Shown: positions 1 to 10,001, counted from the stretch's first letter. The stretch is 64,000 nucleotides of DNA from Pseudomaricurvus hydrocarbonicus (GCF_011602365.1 NZ_JAAONZ010000023.1:1-64000); one strand, 5' to 3'. Notes: generated by a model from the sequence alone, not told the origin. A program made the numbers and translations.

Positions 1-624
1 AACTGGAAAGACTGTGGTATCATTTTGTTCACGGCTGATTGCTTGCGGATATTGTCTAGACACCAATAACCATAAGGCTTTCAGCCGTTCTTGTTTAGTC
101 CTTTGTGAAATATTCGGGCTAACGGGCTAAAAATAGACCAAGTCGCTAACGCCAGTGTGGTGACAGCCATTTTTTGCGCTACAGTCTTATGGGCAATGCG
201 CTCTACCCGCTCATCACGCCCAACCAGCGCGCAGGATGGCCGTCAACCGCCCCCGTATCGAGCAGCCTTGAGCACAAAATTCAAAAAACAGACATATTCT
301 GCCAACAAAAATCACCATATAAACTTTTAGAAGTATGTTTTTGTCTATTTTAATTATATTTTTTTGTAACCGTATTTTCACAATACCTTATAAATATCAT
401 TATTTTTCAAATACTTATAGATAAACAATGTTGTTTAAAAGGGGTTTTATGGCGGTTCCAAGCATAGACATAAGCCATTATGATCCAACCACCTAAATAA
501 GTCCTGTTGCCCGAGTACATCGCCAACCGTGTACTCCCTTGCGGCAACTGAGGCACGAATACACAGGGCTCAGTCCACACTGCAACGCCCAAACGTCAAC
601 ATGACAACAAGAGCTGGAATAAGC
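1..624. other. Gene-free leader region upstream of pccB
   Basis: No convincing gene is visible here. Open frames are short and have no recognisable protein. The first ~66 bases are open in one + frame and could be the end of an upstream gene, but I cannot support that. Bases ~287-430 are strikingly AT-rich compared with the coding DNA around them, which suits a promoter or regulatory region for the propionate genes that follow. A weak sigma70-like pair (TTGTAA near 364 and TATAAA near 389, spacing about 19) can be seen but is not reliable. Confidence 0.4.
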
Positions 625-2304
625 ATGACGAATACAACTAAGCCGCAGGTAACACTCGTCAACCCATTTGACGATGCCGCAGAAGTAGAATTCAGTGTTC
701 CTGGCCAGGCCTCCTACGAGCCAGGACTTTACGAAGAAAACCTGAAGCAAGGCTATGAGCTGCTTCAGCGCCCCCGTAAAGCAGCGGGTGTCCCCGCCAT
801 TGAGCGTCAGCACGCCAAACAGCGCATGACCATCTGGGAGCGTCTGGCGTTTCTGACGGACGAAGAACCGCAAGTTCTGTTCCAGAACTGGGGCAAAAAT
901 CTCGACGGCGCCTCAATTGTCACCGCCGTTGTAAAGATCAACGGTCGTGATGTCGCCGTTTACGGACACGATTTCACCGTGCGCGCCGGCTCTATGGACG
1001 CCACCAACGGCAAGAAACTGGCCCGCCTGTTCGAACTGGCTGGCAAGCGTCGCATTCCTCTCGTCGGCATGAACGACTCCGCGGGGGCTTTCGTCCCTGC
1101 CGGTGTCGGGGGGCTGGACGGTTACGCCGAAGCCTTTACCGCCCTGCGTAAAATCAGCGGTGTCGTACCGTCCATCATGTGTATGTTTGGTTTTAACGCC
1201 GGTGGCGGCTCTTACCTGCCGCGCCAGGGCTCTTTCCTGATTCAGCCTAATGAAACCTTCTTCGGCCTGACTGGACCAGGCGTTGTAAAATCCGTCCTCG
1301 GCGAAGACGTGACCCCGGACGAACTGGGTGGCCCAGGCGTCCACAGCCAGTCTGGTGTGACTGACTTTGTCGTACCCGACGAAGTGGCCGCCCTGCGCAA
1401 AGTTAAATCGCTGCTCAACTACATTCCGGACAACAATGCCGAACTGGCTCCGTTTCAGCCCACCTCCGATCCCGTTGACCGTAAAACCTGGGACATCGAC
1501 ATTCTGCTGAAGAAAGCCTTTAATTCCCCCAGCGGTTTCAACACCCCCCTGGATGTCAGCATCATCATTCAGCAGCTGTGTGATCACGGTGACTTTATGG
1601 AAATCCAGCCAGATCGCGCCCGCAATACTGTCTGTGCCCTGGGTCGTATGGGCGGCAATGTGATCGGCTTTGTGGCCAACAACTCCGCTGTGGCTTCCGG
1701 CCAGATCGACATTGATGCGGCGCTGAAAAACGCCCGTTTCATTCGCTTCTGTAACCTGTACAACATTCCCATGATTTTCATGGAAGATACCACCGGCTTC
1801 CTGCCCGGTCGTGAACAGGAAGCTGGCGGCATCGTTCAGGCCGGACGCGCCATGCTGGACGCCATTATCGACCTGCGCACACCGCGTTTCCTGATGATTA
1901 TCCGCAACGCCTTCGGCGGAGCTTACGCGTCCTACAACAACTACCCCACCGGGGCGGATTTTGTCTGCGCCCTGCCCTCGACCCGCGCCGCAGTGATGGG
2001 CCCTGCCGGAGTCGAATTTGTCTACAAAAATGAAGTTAAGGCCATCCGCGCCGAGGTCAAACAGCGCCTGGCCGGCGGCGAGCCTGAAGCCGATGTTCTG
2101 GCTTGGCAAGCGGTGCAGGATAAAGCCCTGAAAGACCGTTACGAAGCCGAGCTGATGAATCCGAACGAAGCCCTGAGTCTGGGCTCTATTTCTCAAATTG
2201 TTATGCCTTCCGATCTGCGTGAAGTGCTGTGTAAACAAATGGATTTCCATTTGAGCCACTACACACCGGAACCTTTCGCGGGCCCACAGCGGGAATTCCA
2301 CTAA
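625..2304 (+). CDS. pccB: Acyl-CoA (propionyl-CoA) carboxylase carboxyltransferase subunit
   Basis: Biotin-dependent carboxyltransferase of the crotonase-like PccB/AccD fold, about 559 aa; it would transfer carboxyl from carboxybiotin to propionyl-CoA to give (S)-methylmalonyl-CoA. Both halves of the fold are visible: an N half with [12 protein letters not shown] and an acyl-CoA-site GFGL-like stretch, and a C half with [23 protein letters not shown] and [10 protein letters not shown], the oxyanion-hole glycine pairs of the family. The frame is open from 529 and ATGs at 601 and 625 are possible; I chose 625 because the conserved region starts soon after and a GGA lies about 9 bases upstream, but this is uncertain. 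It is 55 bases before the biotin carboxylase gene and upstream of epimerase and mutase genes, which is why propionyl-CoA is the likely substrate; acetyl- or methylcrotonyl-CoA are alternatives. Confidence 0.85.
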   Translation: MTNTTKPQVTLVNPFDDAAEVEFSVPGQASYEPGLYEENLKQGYELLQRPRKAAGVPAIERQHAKQRMTIWERLAFLTDEEPQVLFQNWGKNLDGASIVTAVVKINGRDVAVYGHDFTVRAGSMDATNGKKLARLFELAGKRRIPLVGMNDSAGAFVPAGVGGLDGYAEAFTALRKISGVVPSIMCMFGFNAGGGSYLPRQGSFLIQPNETFFGLTGPGVVKSVLGEDVTPDELGGPGVHSQSGVTDFVVPDEVAALRKVKSLLNYIPDNNAELAPFQPTSDPVDRKTWDIDILLKKAFNSPSGFNTPLDVSIIIQQLCDHGDFMEIQPDRARNTVCALGRMGGNVIGFVANNSAVASGQIDIDAALKNARFIRFCNLYNIPMIFMEDTTGFLPGREQEAGGIVQAGRAMLDAIIDLRTPRFLMIIRNAFGGAYASYNNYPTGADFVCALPSTRAAVMGPAGVEFVYKNEVKAIRAEVKQRLAGGEPEADVLAWQAVQDKALKDRYEAELMNPNEALSLGSISQIVMPSDLREVLCKQMDFHLSHYTPEPFAGPQREFH

Positions 2305-2359
2305 TCCCTACCCGCAGGTTTAAGGCAACACAACAAACGAATTTAAAGAGGCTAGAGCC

Positions 2360-5218
2360 GTGAAAGACAACAACACAAATTATCTGAACAATCCGCTGAT
2401 CCACAAGGATCGCCGCCTGGCAAACGCTGACAGCGACTGGGTGCGCAGCTTTGACTGCACTCACATGCGTCCGCTGATCATTTGCCGCGGCCCAATCCGT
2501 AAAGAGGCAATGGATGTCTTCGAAGAAATGGGCATCAACCACTACGGTATTCTGCTGTCCGAGAAGGATTCGATTACCTATCAGAGTGCCCTGGCACCCG
2601 AACTGCGCAAACTGACCAACCCGGCCCACATTCACCGCGTGCCAGATTACACCGGTGCCGATAAAGAGGAGCGTGCCCAGCGCATCCAGCAGATCGTCAA
2701 CATCGCCAAAAATAACGGTTACAACGCCATCTTTGCTGGCTACGGTTTCATGTCTGAAGATGCCGAGATGGTGGAAGGCATGGAGCAAGCCGGCCTGAAC
2801 TTTATTGGCCCGTGCTCGTTCACCCAGAAATCCGCGGGCATGAAAGACCAGGCCAAGCGGACCGCTCTGGAGACCGGCGTCTCGGTCACGCCCGGTGTAA
2901 ACAACGCCACCAGCCTGGCCCTGTTCGACAAATACGGTAAAGACGGTTTGGAACAATGCGCCAAAGACAACAACCTGGATGTTGACTTTGCTGCCTGTAA
3001 AGACGACGAAGAGAAAGCCCTGGCGCTGCTGGCCGCGTCCTACGATGCCGGTATCGATATTATTGTCGCCGCCGACATCGGAGCCGCCCTGCAGGTTGAG
3101 GCCAAGCGCATGCTGGCGGAAAAACCCAACAACCGCTTCCGCTTGAAAGCCATCGCCGGTGGCGGTGGTAAAGGCCAGCGCATCCTGCAATCGGCCAATT
3201 CCTATGCCGGTGAAACTCTCGAAGAGAAAGTTGAAAAAGCCGCGGCCAAGGTTCCTTCCCTGGTTCTGGAATGCTTGATTGAACTGAAAACCAACGGTGT
3301 GGGCGATAACAAAAACGTCCTGATCGAAATGAACATCGACACCACCCGCCACCAGGAAATTCAGGTTGTTGGCAACGGTGAATGGTGCATGACCATGGGC
3401 GGTCGTGATTGCTCCCTGCAAATGCACGAGCAGAAACTGCTGGAAGTGTCCGTCACCGAAGAAGAACTGAAAGACGCCATCAAGGTTGCAGAAGCCGCTG
3501 GCAAAACCGCCGAAGCCGAGCAGCTGCAAAGAGACCTGTTGATTCTGGAGAAGATGGAGCACGAAGGCGCTATCTTTGGTGAAGCCGTGAAGCTGGACTC
3601 GGTGGGCACTTTTGAGTGTATCGTCGACGGTGAATCACACTACTTCATGGAAATGAATACCCGTATTCAGGTTGAACATCGCGTAACCGAGCTGTGCTAC
3701 AAACTGAAGTTCACCAACCCCCATAACAGCGACGAATACTTTATCGCGGAATCGCTGGTTGAAGTGATGGTTTTGATCGCCACTCACGGCACCAAACTGC
3801 CCAAACCCGAGCGTATCCTGCGCAGTAAGGCGTCGGTTGAGGCCCGCATGAACGCCACCAACCAGGCGCTGCAGCCTCACGCCGGCGGCATCATTGAAAA
3901 CTGGTCAAACCCCATCGATGGTGAAATCCGCGATGACCAGGGCATCAGCATGCACAACCCGGATACCGATGTGTTCATGAAATACCATCTGGCCGGGGCC
4001 TACGATTCCAACATTGCCCTGCTACTGACCATTGGTGACGACCGAACCAACACCTACCAGCGTATGGCCGAAGTGTTGCGTGTGACCGAGCTGCGCGGCA
4101 AAGATCTGGCCACCAACCTGGAATTTCATTACGGTCTGGTCAACTGGTTTTTGGGCAACAACATCAACGCCCGCCCCACAACACGCTTCATCGTGCCTTA
4201 CCTGACCGCGGTAGGCCTGTTGAAAAAAGAAGCCAACAATCTGGACGTAAACTACGCCTACCAGCAAGTGTGTGCCCAATTGCTTGGCAACTGTGGCTCT
4301 GACGAAGAAAAGAGCGCCCTGCAAGCCGTTCTGGCTCGCAAGCAGCTCATGTTAACCCGCCCGCTGGAGCAATTGCTGGCCGAGCCCCACCTGTTAGCCG
4401 GCTGGTTGAGCGTGAATCAACCCGCCTACTCCATGGAAGGCGGCAAACTGTCCTGGAAACAGAACCCGGTGCGCATCCTGGCGGAGACATACCACTTCCT
4501 GAATATGGATTATTGCGAGAGCAAGCCTGCCGCCGAAATGATCTGGGATCACGACCATGAGATCCTGCAACAGGCCATCGCTTTCTACGACGTTCTGGAA
4601 GAAAAACTGGGCACCAACAATTACGGCCAGCTGGTCGAACTGCTGGCCGGCAATGCGCCTGAAGGCATGACCACTGAGCAGTGGCATGGCGTCCAGGCGG
4701 CACACGCCGGCTACCAGGCGGGCAGCGAGATACTGAGCCTGCTGGCCTACATCGGTTACCGCACGGAGTTCTTTGAGCTGTACGTCAACGAAGACCTGAG
4801 CATCAACATTCCCGACCGTCTCACGGATGAAACGCTGCAGAAAGCCATGGCGAAGGTACTGGTACCGCCTCCAGTGGCAAAATCGGATGAGATTCTGGCG
4901 CCTACCGGTGGTATGTTTTACTCTTGCGAAGCACCAGGCATGCCAGCCTTTGTTGAAGCGGGCAGCCATTTCAACGCTGGCGATCCACTGTACATCATTG
5001 AAGTCATGAAGATGTTCAACAAGGTGATTGCGCCCTTCTCCGGCACCATCGACAAGGTATTGGTGGACCTGGACGGCACCATCATCAAAAAGGGTCAGCC
5101 GATTTTTAAAATTACCCCAGACGAAGTCGTTGTGGTTGAAACCGACGAAGAGATTCAGGCTCGCCGCAAGGCCGAGACCGATGACTTCCTGTCTCAACTG
5201 ACGCTCACCGACGCATAG
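2360..5218 (+). CDS. Divergent biotin carboxylase / biotin carrier fusion (propionyl-CoA carboxylase alpha-like)
   Basis: A 952-aa protein with an ATP-grasp biotin carboxylase region (about 40-620), a ~200-aa helical region without a recognised domain, and a C-terminal biotinyl domain (about 850-930) whose attachment site is EVMKM, the Lys being biotinylated. Catalytic features are present: the glycine loop IAGGGGKGQR, GRDCSLQMHEQK, and EMNTRIQVEH with the Arg/Gln/Glu of the carboxylation site. It departs from canonical AccC/PccA: the usual HPGYGFLSE is FAGYGFMSE and the usual RRHQK is MHEQK. Usual PccA is ~670 aa, so this is a long separate subfamily. The start is GTG with AAGAGG about 8 bases upstream. 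It presumably works with the carboxyltransferase encoded just before it. Confidence 0.85.
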   Translation: MKDNNTNYLNNPLIHKDRRLANADSDWVRSFDCTHMRPLIICRGPIRKEAMDVFEEMGINHYGILLSEKDSITYQSALAPELRKLTNPAHIHRVPDYTGADKEERAQRIQQIVNIAKNNGYNAIFAGYGFMSEDAEMVEGMEQAGLNFIGPCSFTQKSAGMKDQAKRTALETGVSVTPGVNNATSLALFDKYGKDGLEQCAKDNNLDVDFAACKDDEEKALALLAASYDAGIDIIVAADIGAALQVEAKRMLAEKPNNRFRLKAIAGGGGKGQRILQSANSYAGETLEEKVEKAAAKVPSLVLECLIELKTNGVGDNKNVLIEMNIDTTRHQEIQVVGNGEWCMTMGGRDCSLQMHEQKLLEVSVTEEELKDAIKVAEAAGKTAEAEQLQRDLLILEKMEHEGAIFGEAVKLDSVGTFECIVDGESHYFMEMNTRIQVEHRVTELCYKLKFTNPHNSDEYFIAESLVEVMVLIATHGTKLPKPERILRSKASVEARMNATNQALQPHAGGIIENWSNPIDGEIRDDQGISMHNPDTDVFMKYHLAGAYDSNIALLLTIGDDRTNTYQRMAEVLRVTELRGKDLATNLEFHYGLVNWFLGNNINARPTTRFIVPYLTAVGLLKKEANNLDVNYAYQQVCAQLLGNCGSDEEKSALQAVLARKQLMLTRPLEQLLAEPHLLAGWLSVNQPAYSMEGGKLSWKQNPVRILAETYHFLNMDYCESKPAAEMIWDHDHEILQQAIAFYDVLEEKLGTNNYGQLVELLAGNAPEGMTTEQWHGVQAAHAGYQAGSEILSLLAYIGYRTEFFELYVNEDLSINIPDRLTDETLQKAMAKVLVPPPVAKSDEILAPTGGMFYSCEAPGMPAFVEAGSHFNAGDPLYIIEVMKMFNKVIAPFSGTIDKVLVDLDGTIIKKGQPIFKITPDEVVVVETDEEIQARRKAETDDFLSQLTLTDA

Positions 5219-5226
5219 AGGCTTCG

Positions 5227-5250
5227 TTGCAAAAATGCTGTTTTTTGCAA
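5227..5250 (+). other. Intercistronic inverted repeat
   Basis: TTGCAAAAA and TTTTTGCAA form a perfect 9-bp stem with a 6-base loop, between the biotin carboxylase stop and the epimerase ribosome binding site. It is AT-rich, so only moderately stable. It could be a processing or mRNA-stability element; a terminator is unlikely because there is no GC-rich stem. Confidence 0.35.
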
Positions 5251-5272
5251 ACACTGTATTTGGAGACACACC

Positions 5273-5686
5273 ATGATTGTTGCTCTTGACCATATTGCTA
5301 TCGCCGTGCCTGACCTGGAAAAGGCCATTAAACGCTTCATGGACGATTTTGGCCTTAAGTATGAAGGCAAGGAAGACGTAGCGTCGGCCAAAACCAGCAC
5401 CGCATTTTTTCCCCTGCCGGAGACCAGCATTGAGCTGGTTCACCCGCTGAACGGTGAAGGCCCCATTGCCGGTTATCTGGAAAAGAAAGGGGGGGGGTTA
5501 CATCACTTGTGTTTTCGTACCGACGACATTGAAGCCGATGTGGCACACTTGAAGGCAAAGGGTTATCAGTTTTTATCGGAAGCTCCCAGCCTTGGAGCGC
5601 ACAATTGCAAGGTCATTTTCATCCACCCGAAAAGCTGTGACGGTGTGCTGATTGAGCTCAACGAGCCGCAAGACGATCATCACTGA
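5273..5686 (+). CDS. mce: Methylmalonyl-CoA epimerase
   Basis: A 137-aa protein of the vicinal oxygen chelate (glyoxalase-like) fold that interconverts (S)- and (R)-methylmalonyl-CoA. It shows LDHIAIAVPDLEKA at the N-terminus (first metal His), the SIELVHPL strand, GLHHLCFRTDDI (second metal His pair) and a C-terminal ELNEP carrying the metal Glu. Length is normal for the family. GGAG at 5262-5265 sits 7 bases before the ATG. It follows the carboxylase genes by 54 bases and precedes the mutase, the usual pathway order. An uninterrupted run of nine G at 5489-5497 encodes Gly-Gly-Gly where most family members have Gly-Glu-Gly, and could be a slippage site. Confidence 0.95.
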   Translation: MIVALDHIAIAVPDLEKAIKRFMDDFGLKYEGKEDVASAKTSTAFFPLPETSIELVHPLNGEGPIAGYLEKKGGGLHHLCFRTDDIEADVAHLKAKGYQFLSEAPSLGAHNCKVIFIHPKSCDGVLIELNEPQDDHH

Positions 5687-5821
5687 GCCCTGTTGAGCGA
5701 CAAGATTGTCCATCATTCGCCAACCCGCTCAATCCACTTTGAGCGATAGATGTGATGGGATAGGCAGCACAGTACAGGCGTTAGTTTAAGCGCCACCCAG
5801 ACAGCAACGACCGAACTTAAA

Positions 5822-5837
5822 AGCTCCCGAGGGAGCT
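5822..5837 (+). promoter_or_regulatory. Hairpin covering the Shine-Dalgarno of the mutase gene
   Basis: AGCTCCC (5822-5828) and GGGAGCT (5831-5837) are perfect inverted repeats. In RNA the likely form is a 6-bp stem with a CGAG tetraloop. The right arm is the Shine-Dalgarno GGGAG, which lies 6 bases before the ATG at 5842. When folded it would hide the ribosome binding site of that start, while the in-frame ATG at 5857 lies further away. Seen directly; regulation is inferred. Confidence 0.5.
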
Positions 5838-5841
5838 GACA

Positions 5842-7998
5842 ATGAGAGAAATCTTTATGTCCGACAAGAAACCAACACTCGCCGAGTGGGAAGCCCTGGC
5901 CACCAAGCAAACCAAAGGCCTGACGCCCCAGGAGCTGACCTGGCACACCCCGGAAGGCATCGACATCAAGCCGCTGTACACCAAGGCTGACGTTGAAAAC
6001 CTGGAATACACCGACACCTTCCCCGGCATGGCGCCCTATGTCCGTGGCCCCATGGCCACCATGTACGCCGGCCGCCCCTGGACCATCCGTCAGTACGCGG
6101 GCTTCTCAACGGCGGAAGAGTCCAATGCCTTCTACCGCAAAAACCTGAAAGCCGGTGCCCAGGGTGTTTCGGTCGCCTTTGACCTCGCCACCCACCGCGG
6201 CTACGACTCCGACCACCCCCGCGTTTCCGGCGATGTCGGCAAAGCCGGTGTGGCGATTGACTCCGTCGAAGACATGAAAATCCTGTTTGACCAGATTCCT
6301 CTGGATCAGGTATCGGTCTCCATGACCATGAACGGTGCTGTGCTGCCCATTCTGGCCAACTACATCGTCGCCGCCGAAGAGCAAGGGGTTTCCCAGGACA
6401 AGCTGGCTGGAACCATCCAGAACGACATTTTGAAAGAATTCATGGTGCGCAACACCTACATTTACCCTCCCGCGCCTTCCATGAAAATCATTGGTGATAT
6501 CATTGGTTACACCTCTGAGCACATGCCGAAGTTCAATTCTATCTCGATCTCCGGTTACCACATTCAGGAAGCCGGGGCCGACGCGGCGCTGGAGCTGGCC
6601 TACACGTTGTCCGACGGTCGGGAATACGTCCGCACGGCACTCAATGCCGGCCTGGATGTAGACGCCTTCGCACCCCGCTTGTCCTTTTTCTGGGGGATTT
6701 CCATGAACTTTTACATGGAAATCGCCAAGTTGCGCGCCGGTCGCCTGTTGTGGGACCGCATCATGGCCGAGTTCGAACCCAAGAACCCAAAATCGTCCAT
6801 GCTGCGTACCCACTCCCAGACCTCTGGCTGGTCACTGACCGAGCAGGATCCCTACAACAACGTTGTACGTACCACCATTGAAGCCATGGCGGCAGTCTTC
6901 GGTGGCACCCAGTCACTGCACACCAATGCTCTGGACGAAGCGGTTGCCCTGCCGACGGAATTCTCAGCCCGCATTGCCCGCAACACCCAGATTATTATTC
7001 AGGAAGAAACCGGCATCACTCAGGTGGCGGACCCCTGGGGCGGCTCTTACATGATGGAATCTCTCACTCAGGAGATCGCCGACAAGGCCTGGGAACTGAT
7101 TGAAGAGATTGAAGAGAACGGTGGCATGGCCAAAGCCATCGAAGCCGGCCTGCCTAAATTGCGTATTGAAGAATCCGCTGCCAAGAAACAGGCCCGGATT
7201 GATCGCGGCGAAGACGTCATTGTCGGCGTGAACAAGTACATTCTCGATAAGGAAGACGATCTCGACATTCTGGAAGTCGACAACGTGCGCGTTCGCGACT
7301 CCCAGATTGCCCGCCTGAAAACCCTGCGAGCTGAACGCGACAATGACGCCGTGAAAGCCGCCTTGGCTGACATCACCGAAGCCGCCAAAACCGGCCAAGG
7401 CAACCTGCTGGACCTGTCTGTGAAAGCCGCTCGCCTGCGGGCTTCTGTCGGGGAGATCTCGGACGCCATGGAAGAAGAATTCGGCCGTTACAACGCTCAG
7501 GCCCGTACCATCTCGGGTGTTTATGGGGCTCCTTACGAAGACGACAGCGATTGGCAGGCCATCAAGTCTGACATCGAAGCCTTCGAAAAAGATCAGGGGC
7601 GCCGCCCGCGTATGCTGGTCTGTAAAATGGGCCAGGACGGTCATGACCGCGGCGCCAAAGTCATTGCGACGGCTTTTGCTGACGTCGGTTTCGACATCGA
7701 CCTGTCCCCCATGTTCTCCACCCCGGAGGAAGTCGCCAAGCAGGCCGTTGAAAACGATGTGCATGTGGTCGGTGTCTCATCCCAGGCCGCCGGTCACAAG
7801 ACCCTGGTGCCGGAACTGATCGCCGAACTGAAAAAGCAAGGCGCGGACGACATCATTGTGGTCGCCGGTGGCGTGATTCCGAAACAGGATTACGACTACC
7901 TGTACCAGGCCGGTGTCAAAGGCATCTTTGGTCCAGGCACCAAGATTCCACTGGCTGCCCGTGGCGTCCTGGACGAAGTTCGCAAAGCGACCGCCTGA
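5842..7998 (+). CDS. scpA: Methylmalonyl-CoA mutase (single-chain, B12-dependent)
   Basis: A 718-aa adenosylcobalamin enzyme that converts (R)-methylmalonyl-CoA to succinyl-CoA. The N-terminal TIM-barrel substrate domain (about 40-560) carries family stretches such as [45 protein letters not shown] and [14 protein letters not shown]. The C-terminal cobalamin domain (about 590-715) has [13 protein letters not shown], containing the DxHxxG motif whose His ligates cobalt. Length matches E. coli Sbm/ScpA and other single-chain mutases. Starts at 5842 (GGGAG 6 bases upstream, inside a hairpin) and 5857 are both in frame. It lies 155 bases after the epimerase gene, so it may have its own promoter or depend on read-through. 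Confidence 0.96.
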   Translation: MREIFMSDKKPTLAEWEALATKQTKGLTPQELTWHTPEGIDIKPLYTKADVENLEYTDTFPGMAPYVRGPMATMYAGRPWTIRQYAGFSTAEESNAFYRKNLKAGAQGVSVAFDLATHRGYDSDHPRVSGDVGKAGVAIDSVEDMKILFDQIPLDQVSVSMTMNGAVLPILANYIVAAEEQGVSQDKLAGTIQNDILKEFMVRNTYIYPPAPSMKIIGDIIGYTSEHMPKFNSISISGYHIQEAGADAALELAYTLSDGREYVRTALNAGLDVDAFAPRLSFFWGISMNFYMEIAKLRAGRLLWDRIMAEFEPKNPKSSMLRTHSQTSGWSLTEQDPYNNVVRTTIEAMAAVFGGTQSLHTNALDEAVALPTEFSARIARNTQIIIQEETGITQVADPWGGSYMMESLTQEIADKAWELIEEIEENGGMAKAIEAGLPKLRIEESAAKKQARIDRGEDVIVGVNKYILDKEDDLDILEVDNVRVRDSQIARLKTLRAERDNDAVKAALADITEAAKTGQGNLLDLSVKAARLRASVGEISDAMEEEFGRYNAQARTISGVYGAPYEDDSDWQAIKSDIEAFEKDQGRRPRMLVCKMGQDGHDRGAKVIATAFADVGFDIDLSPMFSTPEEVAKQAVENDVHVVGVSSQAAGHKTLVPELIAELKKQGADDIIVVAGGVIPKQDYDYLYQAGVKGIFGPGTKIPLAARGVLDEVRKATA

Positions 7999-8013
7999 TT
8001 CGACAATGCCTGA

Positions 8014-8036
8014 GACGCACTGCGTGGCAGTGCGTC
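8014..8036 (+). other. Perfect 10-bp hairpin after the mutase gene
   Basis: GACGCACTGC, a GTG loop and GCAGTGCGTC give a fully paired 10-bp GC-rich stem 15 bases after the mutase stop. No T-run follows, so it is not a typical intrinsic terminator; it may protect the mRNA 3' end. A second, weaker inverted repeat (GGTATTG/CAATACC) lies at 8044-8067. Confidence 0.5.
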
Positions 8037-8159
8037 CCGTTGTGGTATTGATGATGACACCAATACCGCCAGCTGCTGATTCAGACGCTGTACAATTTAT
8101 TGCATTACAGTCGATATTTTTATCATCGATTGATGTGCAACCCGTTGCTGTACTACATT

Positions 8160-8183
8160 TGCCCCCTCTGGGGGCATTTTTTT
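8160..8183 (+). terminator. Rho-independent terminator between mutase and meaB
   Basis: TGCCCCC, loop TCT and GGGGGCA form a 7-bp GC-rich stem followed at once by seven T. It would end the pccB-to-mutase transcript and implies that meaB is expressed at least partly from its own promoter or by read-through. Confidence 0.8.
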
Positions 8184-8246
8184 AAGTGCCATTTACAGCC
8201 GAGCTCCCCCCCAACCCTTTTACTGAAAAAGTCTTGAGGACCACCG

Positions 8247-9206
8247 ATGTCGAACATCAATCTGGACCTGCTGCGCCAGGGAAATCGCAGGGCACTGGCC
8301 AAAGCCATCACCCTGGTCGAAAGTAAACTCGACAGCCACCGCAACCAAGCCCAGCAATTGCTCGAAGAGGTGCTGCCAGAGACGGGTAAAAGCATCCGTA
8401 TTGGCATCAGCGGTATCCCTGGAGTCGGCAAATCCACCTTTATCGAAGCTTTTGGCAAGCAGCTGATCAGTCTCGGCAAAAAAGTGGCCGTACTGGCTGT
8501 AGACCCCAGCTCACCACTTCGCGGCGGCAGTATTCTGGGCGATAAAACCCGCATGGAAGAACTTTCCCGGGAAGAGAATGCATTTATCCGCCCCTCCCCC
8601 TCTGAGGGCGCCCTGGGTGGCGTTGCGCAAAAAACACGGGAAACCATGCTGCTCTGCGAAGCCGCGGGCTATGACGTGATTCTGGTGGAGACAGTGGGGG
8701 TCGGCCAATCCGAATATGAAGTTGCCGCCATGGTGGATTTTTTTCTGGTGTTGATGATACCCAATGCGGGGGACGAGCTGCAGGGCATCAAACGGGGCAT
8801 CATGGAGTTGGCGGACGCTCTGGTGATCAACAAAGCCGACGGCGAAAGCATCAACCTCGCGCAACGCACCAAGCAGCATTACCAAAATGCCTTCCACCTC
8901 ATCAAACACGGCAGTTTCTGGACGCCCAAAGTCGAAACCTGCTCTGCGCTGGAAAAAAGTCGCATCAACGATGTCTGGGAAATGATTTGTGAATACCAGC
9001 AGCTGGCGCTGGACAACCAGGCTTTCTACGAAAAACGCGCCCGACAAAATGCCGAATGGCTCAATAAGCTCATACACGAAATGCTTGAGATGCGCCTCAA
9101 GCAAAACCCGGAAGTACAAAGCAAAATGCCTTTGTTGCAACAAGGGGTTATGAACAACACCGTGACGCCCTACAACGCCGCTAAACAGATCGTAGACGTG
9201 CTTTAA
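8247..9206 (+). CDS. meaB: MeaB/ArgK-type GTPase, chaperone of methylmalonyl-CoA mutase
   Basis: A 319-aa G3E-family P-loop GTPase that protects methylmalonyl-CoA mutase from inactivation and gates adenosylcobalamin loading. Visible: the Walker [10 protein letters not shown] (about residues 53-61), [20 protein letters not shown], the switch/Walker [11 protein letters not shown], and the NKAD guanine-specificity motif. A C-terminal dimerisation arm follows (about 265-319). Length is typical. AGGA lies upstream of the ATG. It sits 248 bases after the mutase gene across a terminator; the pairing with the mutase is the usual genomic signature of this protein (also called ArgK or YgfD). Confidence 0.95.
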   Translation: MSNINLDLLRQGNRRALAKAITLVESKLDSHRNQAQQLLEEVLPETGKSIRIGISGIPGVGKSTFIEAFGKQLISLGKKVAVLAVDPSSPLRGGSILGDKTRMEELSREENAFIRPSPSEGALGGVAQKTRETMLLCEAAGYDVILVETVGVGQSEYEVAAMVDFFLVLMIPNAGDELQGIKRGIMELADALVINKADGESINLAQRTKQHYQNAFHLIKHGSFWTPKVETCSALEKSRINDVWEMICEYQQLALDNQAFYEKRARQNAEWLNKLIHEMLEMRLKQNPEVQSKMPLLQQGVMNNTVTPYNAAKQIVDVL

Positions 9207-9349
9207 TGGACGCCAGCGGGCCTGGGTGTTCGTTTTTTGTTCACCCCGTTGATTGAGTATCACCGTTTTTGCTTTTTTCCCGGTCGCTAGAGTTAGTCTG
9301 CATTTCCGTGCATAATGTGGCGCCTCGCAATAGCGCCGATGACACCTGA

Positions 9350-9889
9350 ATGGCCAAGAAGATTTTCAAACGCTGGTTGCCCGACCCCTCTGAATTCAGA
9401 AACCGTCCGGCGTTGAACTTTATGGGGCACTTGCTGCACGACCCCAACCTGTTTCACCTAAACCGCCATTCGGTATCCGGAGCTTTTTTTGTCGGCCTGT
9501 TTGTGTGTTTCTTGCCGACCTTGGGCCAGATGCCCATTGCCGCCTTGCTGGCGTTCGTATTTCGGGTAAATCTCCCTATTTCGGTTGCTTTGGTCTGGAT
9601 CTCAAACCCGCTTACCATGGCGCCGATTTTCTTTGCCACCTATGAACTCGGGCGCTGGATTTTAAACAGCCCGGCGTTGGCATTTTCGCTAGAACTGTCC
9701 TGGGAATGGTTCAATACGGAGTTTTTACGCCTCTGGAAACCCCTGGTGGTAGGCAGCGTGATTACCGGACTGTTTTTTGGGGGATTGGGCTATATTTCCA
9801 TGCAGATGTTCTGGCGTTGGCACGTGGTTCGCAACTGGGAGAAGCGCAAGGCCCGGCGTCTAAACGCAGCTCCACCAGGGACCAAATAG
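9350..9889 (+). CDS. DUF2062 membrane protein
   Basis: A 179-aa protein of the DUF2062 family; function unknown. The N-terminus is basic and cytoplasmic (about 1-40), followed by hydrophobic segments around 45-75, 80-100 and 135-160. The family hallmark GAFFVGLFVCFLPTLGQMP is present, as is WISNPLTMAPIFF. The last ~20 residues are strongly basic. It follows meaB by 143 bases and has no obvious functional link to it. Confidence 0.85.
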   Translation: MAKKIFKRWLPDPSEFRNRPALNFMGHLLHDPNLFHLNRHSVSGAFFVGLFVCFLPTLGQMPIAALLAFVFRVNLPISVALVWISNPLTMAPIFFATYELGRWILNSPALAFSLELSWEWFNTEFLRLWKPLVVGSVITGLFFGGLGYISMQMFWRWHVVRNWEKRKARRLNAAPPGTK

Positions 9890-10001
9890 CCCGTTATCAA
9901 CCCCTGGAGCTCGCCACCCCCTCACAAAGACAGCTTCATGACAGTGCTATACCTTCCTGATTAACCTCAAAGGTAGCCGTTTACACACTATCGACAGCAA
10001 T

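Noticed and set aside
407-592. 61-aa open frame on the - strand in the first intergenic region
   Set aside because: No ribosome site and no family features.
913-2301. 462-aa open frame on the - strand
   Set aside because: It is the exact antisense of pccB; no protein features, and GC-rich codon structure makes such shadows common here.
2201-3562. 453-aa open frame on the - strand
   Set aside because: Antisense of the biotin carboxylase gene; composition is shadow-like (Phe/Gly/Val repeats).
5690-5841. Cobalamin riboswitch before the mutase gene
   Set aside because: The B12-box consensus is not recognisable and the leader (155 bases) is short; only the simple SD hairpin is seen.
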